From: Strigamia acuminata
Lineage: Eukaryota; Arthropoda; Chilopoda; Geophilomorpha; Linotaeniidae
Assembly (NCBI GenBank): GCA_949358305.1
Contig: OX442318.1
Coordinates: 14,986,517 to 15,050,516, forward strand
DNA: 64,000 bases
Reading direction: 5' to 3'
The first letter of the stretch is position 1, and every line of letters starts with the position of its first letter. The position numbers and the translations under genes were made by a program. Of this stretch, positions 54,786 through 64,000 are shown in pieces. A model generated the notes under the pieces. The model searched no databases and had not been told where the DNA came from. It saw only the letters and a program-made list of their open reading frames with translations.

Positions 54786-55167
54786 CTGTTTTGTCGAATC
54801 CTGTTTCGCCGAATCCCGTTTCGCCGAAATGTTTCCCCGAAAATTGAATTCCCGTTTCGTCGAAAATGAAAAAAGTGAGTAAACGATCAATTTTTCAAAT
54901 TTTTTGTTTTTTCACATTTCCACACATTTCCACACAATTTCCACACAATTCCTAAGAAGGACTAATAAGGGGGGGGGGGGGGGGGCTGCGTCTCCCCTTG
55001 ATCTCCCGCGAACCTAACCTTACTGGTTTTTTTATGCAAAACTTTTTTTTTTGATTGATTACTCACTTTTTTCATTTTCGGCGAAACGGGAATTTAATTT
55101 TCGGCAAATCGGGAATTTTCTTTTCGGCGAAACGGGATTCGGCGAAACAGTATTCGGCGAAGCAGGA
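54786..55167. mobile_element. Foldback element with TTCGCCGAA subterminal repeats
   Basis: The left end carries tttcgccgaatcccg-type repeats and the right end carries their inverted copies (cgggattcggcgaaac), with an inner inverted block (atgaaaaaagtgagtaa). The centre has a run of 17 G (54969-54985). Non-coding. Superfamily unknown; no clear target duplication. Confidence 0.75.
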
Positions 55168-55683
55168 CATTATCGTTATTTGATTAGTTACTGTTTGGTA
55201 TTTGATTGTTGAGTGGATCTGCTTTCGATTACATTTGGGCTTGGATTTTAAGTGTTTGAGTCAATTGATTAATATTGACTGATATTGTAAATGGGATAAT
55301 TATGTAATCACTTACCCAAGCCGTTTTATGTTTGTTTGTATTTTTCCTTATGTTTGCATTAAGATTTGTTCTTTATTTCATATGTATTCTATGTTTAGGC
55401 ATCACAGTGATGAATGTAAACTGTGATGTCACATGTATTATATTCTCAGACCCATGTCGTCATTCCTTACCAGGTGCTAGAGGAATAAACATGGCAGCCA
55501 CAAGTGTAGTTTTTGTATCACAGCAAAATGAAGTTTTTTCTGCTAAACTTAATTTGCCCACATTTTCCCAACATTATGTCCCTTTTCTAGGAATTAACAT
55601 AAATAGGTCACAGGTGTGAGTTCACACCTGTGCTACAGTGGTCAAACATGTAAACTAAATTAGTCTTTTTGGGAACCGTCAGT
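55168..55683. other. Gene-free stretch, partly BEL LTR
   Basis: The right part (about 55610-55683) continues from the BEL/Pao polypurine-like run and is probably LTR, of unknown length. Confidence 0.4.
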
Positions 55684-56035
55684 TTCCACAGTCCCCCGGC
55701 CCTGCGGGCTGGAACTTCAGTTTCAACCTCGAGGTTGCACGATCTCTGAATTGGTCTTTGTAGTCGTGTTCCGTTAGACATCTGAATCTCGCAAGAACAA
55801 ATCAATCCATCGCGAACCTCCTTTACCGAGGTAATGCGTCCGAGCTTCCACATAAGTCGTGGTATGTTTTGACTATCACAATATCTCCAACTTCAAATTT
55901 TGTTCGACTGTTGACTCCTCGATGTTGTCGTAGTTGGACGAGATATACCTTCGTCCAGCGATCCCAAAACTGGTGTATGAGTGTTTGTCGGTATTTCCAC
56001 ACTCTCAAGATGTCATCTTTGGTTTCTGAATTGGA
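55684..56035 (-). pseudogene. pol: BEL/Pao pol C-terminal fragment
   Basis: Minus-strand frames give the post-integrase domain of BEL/Pao elements: YRQTLIHQFWDRW, then VGDIVIVK, then after a one-base frameshift near 55850 LMWKLGRITSVKEVRDG and RPIQRSCNLEVE. It ends in a CCGGGGGACTG purine-rich run that would abut the 3' LTR. Everything upstream is missing. BEL/Pao is known only from animals, which helps place the genome. Confidence 0.75.
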
Positions 56036-56468
56036 AAACTATTTCGGTGAGTATATCAAAATATCGAGCGCACGCACTCAAAACGGATTTCAAGTGCTGG
56101 AGAAACAATAAAAGCACTTATAAAACGTGCCAAGATAAACTCAAGGGTTTAAAAATAATAAAACATTTAATTAATCATGATAACTTACAAAATGATTTCC
56201 ATTTGAACTGAAAAATACACGAAAAAAGCTCGTCACTATGTGGGCTGCCATGTTGGATTTTGTACAGATATGCATTGAGACACTCTAGTGTCGATAATCA
56301 TAAACAGAAAATAAAGGCTGCATAATAATGCCGTAAGTCGCGCAAAGTTTCATAATAAACTTTTTCTGATGAACAAAAATGCCATCCCCTTCTCTGTCGA
56401 ACACAATGCCCAAGAATAAGGTGACAGGACCCAGATTTACAATCTCAAAAGTATCTTCGATCCAATTC

Positions 56469-56606
56469 TGTTGAGATTATTTGTGGATGTATGTTATTTG
56501 CATGTTAAAACAGGAAGTGGACTTATTCCGTAGTTAGTTTACATATAAGTATTCAAATGAACATGTATGCCACCTGACGGTGATGCACCAAACAATATCA
56601 CCAACA
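56469..56606 (-). repeat. Probable start of the copia 3' LTR
   Basis: On the minus strand, GTGGGAGTG precedes TGTTGG at 56606, the typical copia junction. The far end is not fixed; TGTTG at 56469 is one possible end. Confidence 0.35.
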
Positions 56607-56624
56607 CTCCCACTGTTTGGTGTG

Positions 56625-57625
56625 TTACTCGAGTCCCATCTGCGTGATGCATCTATTATGTTTTTCACGATTAAGACTCTTGGTTAAAACATCGCCTATC
56701 ATTCGGTCCGTTCCTATGAATTCAACTTCAACCATTTTGTTCTCAATGGTCTCGCGGATGAAGTGGTGTTTGATGTCTATGTGTTTTGTTCTTGCTTGGA
56801 ACACAGCGTTTTTCCCCAATTTTATCGAGCTCTGATTGTCATGGTAAATCTTTAGTGGTTTTGGATTTTTTGAGAGTTGCAGTTTGTCCACTGCAGTCAT
56901 CATCCAAATTGCTTGTGCTGCCATGGTTAACGCCATGTATTCAGCTTCTGTTGTGGAGGTAGCTACAGTAAGCTGTTTCTTGCTACTCCAACTTATCGCT
57001 CCACCGTTGGACAGGAAAACGTAACCCGTTGTGGATCTCCGAGTGTCGAGGCATCCAGCATGGTCTGCATCAGTAAAACCAATAATTTCAGTTTGGTTTC
57101 CTGCGATGTACTTTAGCTTCATGTTGACAGTTCCCTTCAAGTAGCACATAATCTGCTTCACTGCGGTCCAGTGCTTCCTCCCGGGGTTGGGATTGTACCT
57201 GCTGACAACTCCCACTGCATGTGCAATGTCGGGCCTTGTAGCTTGGGCCGCGTACAGCAAGAACCCCACCGCTGCTTGATGTGGTACTTCGAACATTTCG
57301 TTTCGTTCGTATTCATTTTTCGGCTCCATGGATTTTTGCAATTTTATACTTGGATCCATCTGTGTCGAGGCTGGTTTTCCATTGTCCATATCAAATTGCT
57401 TGAGCACGTTCCAGATATATTTTGTCTGATCGAGCGCAATTTCTTTTGTTGATTGGTTTCTACTGATGCGAATTTCGAGGCAAAAGTGGGCTTCACCCAT
57501 GTCGTTTGTGTGGAATTTCGACATCAACTCATCCTTCAGCCACTTCTTGAGGTTTCGATCGGCTGAAAAAATCAATAAATTGTCAACATAAATGGCAACA
57601 ATGATTATTTTTCCATTTTTCCATT
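56625..57625 (-). pseudogene. pol: Ty1/copia RT-RNase H, 3' part
   Basis: Minus strand. It begins at VAIYVDNLLIFSAD, where the RT motif YVDD reads YVDN, so the second catalytic Asp is lost. It continues through the connection (ATRPDIAHAVGVVSRY) and RNase H (GFTDADHAGC, TSTTEAEYMAL, KHIDIKHHFIRE, GDVLTKSL) to a stop at 56625. The upstream part is cut by element D at about 57626. Confidence 0.85.
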
Positions 57626-57629
57626 TAAC

Positions 57630-58139
57630 CTAGATTTCGCGGTAAAGCAGCGAGTCAGACTGCGCAATTTAATGTCCGAGTTTCATAAAACTCCCACCAG
57701 AGCGAGTTGATGTGTATTTTGCACTCGGCACAGCCGGACTGATCAACTTCAATTAGGCGGGGGAATTAATGTTTACTTGTTGAGTAGATCAGCTTAGGAA
57801 ATCAGACCTGCTTTGGAATTGAGACAGTGAACATCAACCATGCATTTAACTCAGCCTTTGATGACTAGCCCACTCAGCGCTTGGTCTCCTTGGCTGAAAA
57901 CTAACTTTGAATTTAGAAACTCTTATTGATTACCATTCATGCCTTTTGTTTCAGATTTAGGTTTATGATTTGATTTATTTAATTTGTGTAATTAAAGAAT
58001 TTAATCCAGTTAAATAAAGAGTTGTTTAGTTTATAAATGTGTTATCATTTCTCACCAACCTCACCTAGTTATTCTCAGACATTAGAAGTTAATCTAATTT
58101 AAATGTTATGTGTGGGTTCACCCCAGCTCACACGTAACA
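57630..58139 (+). repeat. 5' LTR of element D
   Basis: About 510 bp, similar in its first 70 bases to the inverted end of the E LTR. It ends three bases before the primer-binding site. Confidence 0.65.
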
Positions 58140-58142
58140 AAG

Positions 58143-58154
58143 TGGTGGAGATGC
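58143..58154 (+). other. Primer-binding site of element D
   Basis: TGGTGGAGATGC is complementary to the GCATCTCCACCA end of tRNA-Ala. Confidence 0.7.
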
Positions 58155-58855
58155 GGTCCTAAAAGACCTTTAATTGGAAAATGCTTTATTTGGAGCTAAA
58201 AATCTGTAAATTTTGAGAATTTTGAAAAAATTCACTTTAAAATAGCCCTGAATTGAAAAGTAAGGTTAAAAAATAAGAATTGGCTATAAAATTTGTCAGA
58301 TTTGACATGAAATAACTAGAGAAAATTAATTTTGGTGAGGAAAATTGTGAATTTTGGGTTGAATATTTAATGATTATGTGTTTATGCTTTTGCATGTTTG
58401 AATGAGTCATCATGAATGTTAAATGAGTTTATGGTTAGATGAACATTTAATTAGCTAGACAATTGGAAAATATTTTAGAGTTATAAAACTCAAATATTTT
58501 AAGTAAACTATATTATAGAAATAAATAATTTTAAAATTGTAAATAGTTTTAAATAATTTTAGCAAACACATGACCATGAGTAATAATAAAATGATTTGTT
58601 TTCCAGCATAGTGAAAGTGTTTGGTGTATTGGTGCTTTTGAATAGTGAAGTGAATTTGTGTTAGTGTAAGTGTGTGTCTTCTGTAAGTGAAGTGAGTCTA
58701 CAGTGACACTGGATTTCTCTAATATTACAATCCTCAAGAAATCATCAAGTATAATTGCGGATAGAGGACAATTTTACACATTAACAACACAATTCAAGTC
58801 TGATGAACATTTCAATACTGAGCCAAAAATTGAGGATAGTAGACAAGGAGTCAAC

Positions 58856-59936
58856 ATGGCGACCGGATCATCTGATACTTTGGAAACCCTTTTGCAAGGA
58901 TTAATAGTGCAACGGCGCAATCCAGTCAACTATGATACGAAATCAAGTAATATTGACGAATGGATTGTGGGATATGAAGCGATTATTGCTACGGATGTGG
59001 AACGTTCCAAGCGTTTGCCGATTGTAATGAAGGAAGAGGCTAATCCTGGCCGAACTTGGGACGAATGGAAAGCAGAATTGCATAAAAAATTCCGCCACAG
59101 ACCAGAACATGCCCTCAACACCCTACATGCCGTTAAGCATGAAGTAGGGTCAGCCATTGATTTTATTAAAAAGACTCTCCACTTGTGTTCATTTGCCAGA
59201 CCGGCCCTCACTGAAACTCAGAAGATCAACTATGTTTTTCAGGGCCTGAAGATGCCAATAAGGGATAAATTGATCACACTATTTCCCACCACTATGGAAG
59301 ATTTGATGGAAAGAGTTCAGCTTTATGAAGCCCATGGAGTAAAGGAAGATTTGTCGACTACTTTGTTAGCTATTGTACAGAAGCTTGTAGCTAAAAAGGC
59401 GACTGTTGTGCCGCCGACTTATTTGGCTGGAGCGGCAAAAGCCCCAAAGACACATGCAGATCTTGTAGCAGAGAACAATCACTTGAAGGAACAGAATGCA
59501 TTTTTGCAGAATGGCGCATCACAGGCGGCAATCTCTCTAATTTTTTACTAAGGAAACTGGTATACTCCAGCCGACAATCAGCGCCGAGGAGGTGGAAATT
59601 TTTTCCGAGGACCCCAGCAGAATCAGCAGCAATTCCAGCAGAATTCTCAACAGAATCAGCAGAATTTTCAGCAACAGACTGGACTTGGATATTTCCATCA
59701 ACCTAATTGTACCTGCTGTTCATCACAAAATGGAGGATGGAATAACAGAGGCAGCAATAGAAGGAGGCGTGATAATTGGCGTTATAATAACAGAAATAAT
59801 GAAGAAAATAACGATAACCAAAGAAGTGGTTCTGCTAATAGTAACTCCGGCAATAGTAATGACCAAGGAAGAAATCCAACTGGAGGTAGAAGACAGCAGA
59901 CGGAGAAGGATAAGGAGAAAGTTGGAAATAGTTGAC
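58856..59936 (+). pseudogene. gag: Element D gag with an in-frame TAA
   Basis: ATG (aacATGG) opens a capsid homologous to B (NIDEWIVGYEA, RTWDEWKAELHKKF, LTETQKINYVFQGLK). A TAA at 59549-59551 breaks it. The same frame continues with WYTPADNQRRGGGNFFRG, Gln/Asn-rich sequence and a CTCC cluster to a TGA near 59936. Confidence 0.8.
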
Positions 59937-60831
59937 ATTAACACCACTGAAGAAATGCTGACAATACCCGTTGTAGTGAAAAATCTGGAAATTAAAGGTG
60001 TATTGGACTCAGGCGGATATAGAAACATCATAAGTGAGGATCTGGCCAACAAGCTGCAGCTGTGCCGCCAGCCTTGCCTTTACATAAAACTGAGGGTAAT
60101 TGATAACTCCTTAATATCACCTGAAGGAATTTGGAAAATTACAGTCACCATTGGAAGATTGAACTATAACATGGAGGTGTTGATTGTGAGGAGATTTGGT
60201 AATAAGCTCTTACTAGGTGATCTTTTCCTCAAACAAGCAGGGTGTGTATTGGACTATGACCAGCGAACGGTCTTTGTGGGACGAAAAAGTGTTGATGGAT
60301 TGAAACCGGAAGTTTTTCCAATGTCTAAAAATTATCTGGAACAAGAATTTATTGGTAGACTTGCTAAATCAATAAAAATTCCAACGATGCATGAGTGCAT
60401 GCTTTTCACTGGAGTGAACAATAACAAACTAATGAAGATTTATTTGCGGAGCCATTATCCAATTTAACTGACAGATTAGGAGTGATAGACTGTAAAACTC
60501 TAACCACATTTAAGAATGCAGCAGGTATTATGCGAGTTGCGAATCCTACGAAGAAGGCGGTCTACTTGCGGAAAGGAACAGCGATAGCTAAGGCATACCA
60601 CGTCATTGACATTGGCAGTTTTGAGGAGCAGCCACCTAATGGCTTGAACTTTGATTCTGCCGTGTCAAGTGATCTGTTGGATACAAAACAAAAGGAGCAG
60701 CTGAAGAACCTACTCCGTAAAAATGAATATAGATTTGCCACTTTAGATCAGGATTTAGGCAGAGTGAAGGTCTATAAGCATAAAATTGATACAGGTGATG
60801 ATGATCCAATTCACCTACAGCCATATCGCTG
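59890..60831 (+). pseudogene. pol: Element D pol remnant: protease region
   Basis: Protease shows LDSG and KLLLGDLF. The frame stops at about 60467 and resumes in another frame (60482 onward: CKTLTTFKNAAGIMRVANPT), an indel near 60430-60480. It ends at the HLQPYR motif just before RT. Confidence 0.8.
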
Positions 60832-61545
60832 ATCATAAATCATCACTCTAACACCTCCTAAAATCGTGTGATTGGCTCTATCGGCCACCAAATTCATTTC
60901 TGGGGAGTATGGGTTGGTTTGCATACATTTCAACCCAATTTCACTTGTAAAAGTGTCCCATTGTTTCGAAAGTAACTTCCCACCATTGTTTGTTTTAATG
61001 CTTTTGACTTTCTTCGAAGTCATTCGTTCAATCTCGAGTAACCATTTCTTAAAATGGGTTAGGGCATCCCCCTTTGACTTCATGATCACGATCCACATGA
61101 ACCTCCAGTAGTCTTCCACCATAATGAGGAAGTACTTGGTCCCACCCAATGATTGAACTTGTGCGGGCCCCCAAACAATGTGAATGATTTCTAAAACCCC
61201 TTTCGTAGTTATGTCCGTAATTGAGGGAAAACTGCCTCGAGTACTCTTTGCCTTTGAGCACGAATCACATGGAGAAAGCACTTCATCAGCCAATTTCACC
61301 CCAAAAATATGTTCAGATGTTTTCATCTTTGCAATTCCGCTTGCGTTAAAATGCCCCATCCTCGAATGCCAAATATCCATTGGCTGGGGTTTCAAAGTTC
61401 TCTTCTGATTTTTTCCCCTTCCGTTGCTATTTCCATTGGCATTTCCATTCCCATTGTTGTTATTTATAGAACCCTTCTTCATTTTACTATGTCCCCCTTG
61501 TGAGTACAAATATAGTATTGGCAAATTCGGGATGAGTTGGGCCAC
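60832..61545 (-). pseudogene. pol: Ty1/copia integrase fragment
   Basis: Minus strand. The GAG-pre-integrase and HHCC finger are present (DIWHSRMGHFN, CDSCSKAK), but the catalytic core is decayed: the first Asp region reads HIVWGP, the second reads KTNNGG and the Glu region reads VADRAN. It is the 5' part of the same copia element as 56625-57625; the segment between (integrase end and RT start) is missing. Confidence 0.8.
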
Positions 61546-63105
61546 AGGGACAGACTAGGGTGGACAGGAATGGGCCACAAGCCACGAGCCACCGGAAAGT
61601 TCCTTGTAGCCCGCTGGGCCAGTCCAGCACTGCAACTAATTAGTATATTATTGCAGTTTTGAATGATACGTTTATTTACTTAACAAAAATTTAGATTGTT
61701 TTGTTTTTAACATTCTTAGAAACAGTTTTAATTTTTTTTATATTAGTTTACACACTGAAAGTGACTGATCCTTACTCTGCAAAACGATTAATTTTCACTT
61801 TAGCTTAGGTAATTTCAATCTGCTAACATTTGTATTTATATTATTTATCATCTTTAAATTCTTTTTATATTGTCAATTTTTATCACTTGTTCTTTAATAT
61901 CTACGAATAAAGATGTGTCGGTGGAGACAATCTTCTGTATGAAATACTACTCGAGTTATTTTTTTTCTATATATAAAAATTTAATACAGCTCTCTGATGC
62001 TTGACAACGGAATTGATATATGATGTCAGTTTGAGAGGATCCCAAATTTTTTTCTTGTAGAAGCATTTCACTGCAGCATAATTTACACAGCATGGCTCAG
62101 TTTGTTCCTTCAATATCTTGAGCAGTGAACTGTTCTTTTGCCGTTCTCTCGTGGTTTCCATGGTGACTGGAAGTTGTTAGCACACCACATTGAGGCTAGG
62201 AAATTGGTTGATGATGGTGAGTTTTTATTGTAATTTTGTTTATTTTATACTGTATACGGAACACACACCTAGTTTCAAGTCTCTTTATAGTGGTTTGTTT
62301 ATAATATTTTCTTATTAAAATTGAACTTGTCTGGTAGTTAACATACTGCCTCGATTAAACGCCGGGTTCAAACAGGCACCGAGACTTGTTTAAACGCTGG
62401 GGGATCAGCGGTTTTTATTGCACCGTTCGCCGACCGAACCGGGGGGCGGGGTCGGGTCGGAATATTAATAAATGCCTCATTGTTTATTCGAGGCAGTGCG
62501 GTAGGTAGTAGAGTCTGTTTCAAAATAAGAAGGAGAGTCAATAATATTTATAATTTATTTTTGGTGAAATATGAGACTAATTTTTACAGACATGTACATT
62601 AGATTAAAAGAAATCTCCACAACAAATTTTATAACAATGTAAAATTTAGTTCTACAACTTTTTTGTGAAGAAAACAGTTTCCCATATGACTAAAAAAAAT
62701 AATCTCCAATATATTTTTGATTTGCCCAATTAAAGTATTCCAAAGTGCATTCGAAAATAAATCACTTTTTATGCCATTTAATAACTTATTGATTAAATTA
62801 ATTAAACAATGCATTTCATAATACAATTGAAATATATGTTTTAATTTTTAAAGCACACTTTAACAAAAAATAATAAACCGAGTGCATTTTGTCGAATCCG
62901 TCTTGTCAACCTCGACTTGTTGACACCTTGTTGAGTGGGTAACTTTGTCAATTTCACTTGTCGACAAAGTAACCTGACGTCGACAATTCAAAAATTGAGT
63001 AATAATTTCAATGTTTCTTGCATTTTTTTTACTGATTTTATTTTCTTTTTTTTTCAATTTATTGGTTGGTAAATTTTTATACATTTTTTTTAATTTATAC
63101 AATTA
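61546..63105. other. Gene-free stretch
   Basis: AT-rich. Around 62350-62405 two related ttaaacgc(c/t)ggg units occur, and around 62890-62985 several ttgtcgac/ttgtcaa units. No gene was recognised. Confidence 0.5.
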
Positions 63106-63195
63106 CAGTCGGAACTCTTTATAACGAATCGCAAGGGACCGGAAAAATTGATTCATTGTAACAAGAGTTGGTTAAAACAAATTAGCTAAAAAAAA
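63106..63195 (+). mobile_element. Terminus of a pogo/Tigger-like element
   Basis: TA then CAGTCGGAACTCTTTATAAC, homologous to the inverted end at 13230-13306. The other end is not in the window. Confidence 0.6.
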
Positions 63196-63525
63196 TTAAA
63201 TTTTATTATAAATAATATTATTTATTCATAAACATGCAAGTTTCATGTTACTTTTATCCCAATTCTTTAAAATTGTTGAAAATTGTAAAACGGAACAAAT
63301 TAAACTCATCTGCTACAATTGATGTCTTTTTGCCACTGTCAATGTCATTAATAATGTTCAACTTGTCCTTGTGGTGATTCCGAGTCACCTGAAATGAAAT
63401 TAGCAACATTAGCCGTGTTGACAAGTTTTGTCGCCAGGGCTAATGGGAGAGAAGACTAGATTGACTAGTCGACTATTTTTGCGAACCTGCATAATCGTCC
63501 AGATTTGCATGTTACGTCACTTCCG
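63196..63525. other. Gene-free stretch
   Basis: Nothing recognised. Confidence 0.5.
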
Positions 63526-63680
63526 GTCGAATATATAAGCCCGTGTCTTGACCGGAAACGACAGTTTACAGTACTATATTTCAGCAAGAGCATCACTTTC
63601 CTCACCTTTCAGGATGTTTTTCCGGATTGATTGAGGACCGATGCCCGCTGATAAAGTCAACTGTAAGCAACAAGTCACAT
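63526..63680 (+). promoter_or_regulatory. TATA promoter with short ATG and splice-donor-like site
   Basis: ATATATAAGC (about 63530) is followed at promoter distance by initiator-like sequence (ttcagcaag), an ATG at 63640 and, eight codons on, a GTAAGC donor-like site. A perfect small stem (taacgtgg/ccacgtta, about 63686-63707) comes next. It could be the first exon of a gene continuing beyond the window or the core of an LTR. I cannot decide between them. Confidence 0.35.
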
Positions 63681-63849
63681 TTATTTAACGTGGTAAATCC
63701 ACGTTAGAATAAATAATCCCGAAAATATCGTTTGATTCGCACGAAGCAAATTCCCGCGTGTTTATTCGAAACACGTGTTATCCCGAACACAATTTCAGGA
63801 CTAAACCACGATCGCCGAAGAAAAGTATGTACGCCACATGTTCCGCAGA

Positions 63850-63995
63850 ACGCACTTTGCACAAGACGATTTCGTTTAGTTTGGGTTTACCGAACGTGTT
63901 GGCGAAAGAATTCCGCGCACCACATGGATAGAACGAAACGGATTTTGTTTAGTTTGGATTCATCCGAACATCGTGGCAATAAGTGAATCGAGCCA
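63850..63995 (+). repeat. Two imperfect 73-bp repeats at the window edge
   Basis: tcgtttagtttgggtttaccgaac and ttgtttagtttggattcatccgaac-type blocks (starting about 63871 and 63944) are followed by cgtggcaa-like blocks. The array may continue past the window. Confidence 0.55.
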
Positions 63996-64000
63996 TATTC

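Larger units (their letters stand above)
57630..60831 (+). mobile_element. Element D: decayed B-like Ty3/gypsy element, 3'-truncated
   Basis: Plus strand. The 5' LTR ends at 58139 (CACACGTAACA) and its start near 57630 is decayed. Leader, gag and protease follow, broken by a stop and a frameshift. Sequence ends abruptly in the region before RT at 60831, where copia sequence resumes. It lies inside the copia element. Confidence 0.8.

Overview
The window reads as metazoan, probably invertebrate, nuclear DNA. It is AT-rich, has no operons, and its only long coding regions belong to transposable elements. A BEL/Pao fragment (a group known only from animals) sits beside Ty3/gypsy and Ty1/copia elements, MITE-like foldbacks and pogo-like ends. 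No intact host gene is visible. The one host-derived coding piece is a short signal-peptide exon resembling macrophage-expressed gene 1 (perforin-2), trapped inside a transposon.

Left third (1-17719): gene-poor, AT-rich DNA with microsatellites, foldback elements (7789-7946, 10801-10947, 8410-8939, 9909-10295), a degenerate tRNA-like locus (5371-5442), one orphan transposon end (5005-5281), a pogo-like end (13230-13306) and a dispersed repeat (about 4168 and 17232).

Element A (17720-32074, minus strand) is a 14,355-bp Ty3/gypsy element with 673-bp LTRs that differ at two positions and an ACTT target duplication. It carries gag, pol in the -1 frame, and a large third ORF that does not look like env: it has two CXXCXGXG (DnaJ-type) zinc motifs and a coiled coil. 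Pol has a Pro/Ser-rich insertion of about 400 residues with an AT-hook-like motif between RNase H and integrase. The element is densely studded with TTGCGCAA, including the bZIP/C/EBP consensus decamer.

Element F (32470-34972) is a truncated LTR element. A 2,625-bp piece of it plus flanking DNA is tandemly duplicated (second copy to about 38176).

The 42085-53389 composite is a three-level nest. A TA-flanked transposon with 300-bp terminal inverted repeats holds the perforin-2-like exon. That exon is split by gag-only element C (ACGTG duplication). The 3' LTR of C is split by element B (44873-52530, minus), an apparently intact Ty3/gypsy element whose two 470-bp LTRs look identical.

Right end (53575-64000): an orphan LTR related to B (E), a TTCGCCGAA foldback, a BEL/Pao pol tail, a copia element split by a decayed B-like element (D, plus), a pogo-like end, and at the edge a TATA promoter-like region followed by a short ATG and a splice-donor-like GTAAGC. 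B and D share a primer-binding site matching tRNA-Ala, and B, D and E share related LTR ends, so they are one lineage of different ages. Two copies in the window (A and B) look recent enough to be active. Stop and frame calls were made by eye; no database was searched.
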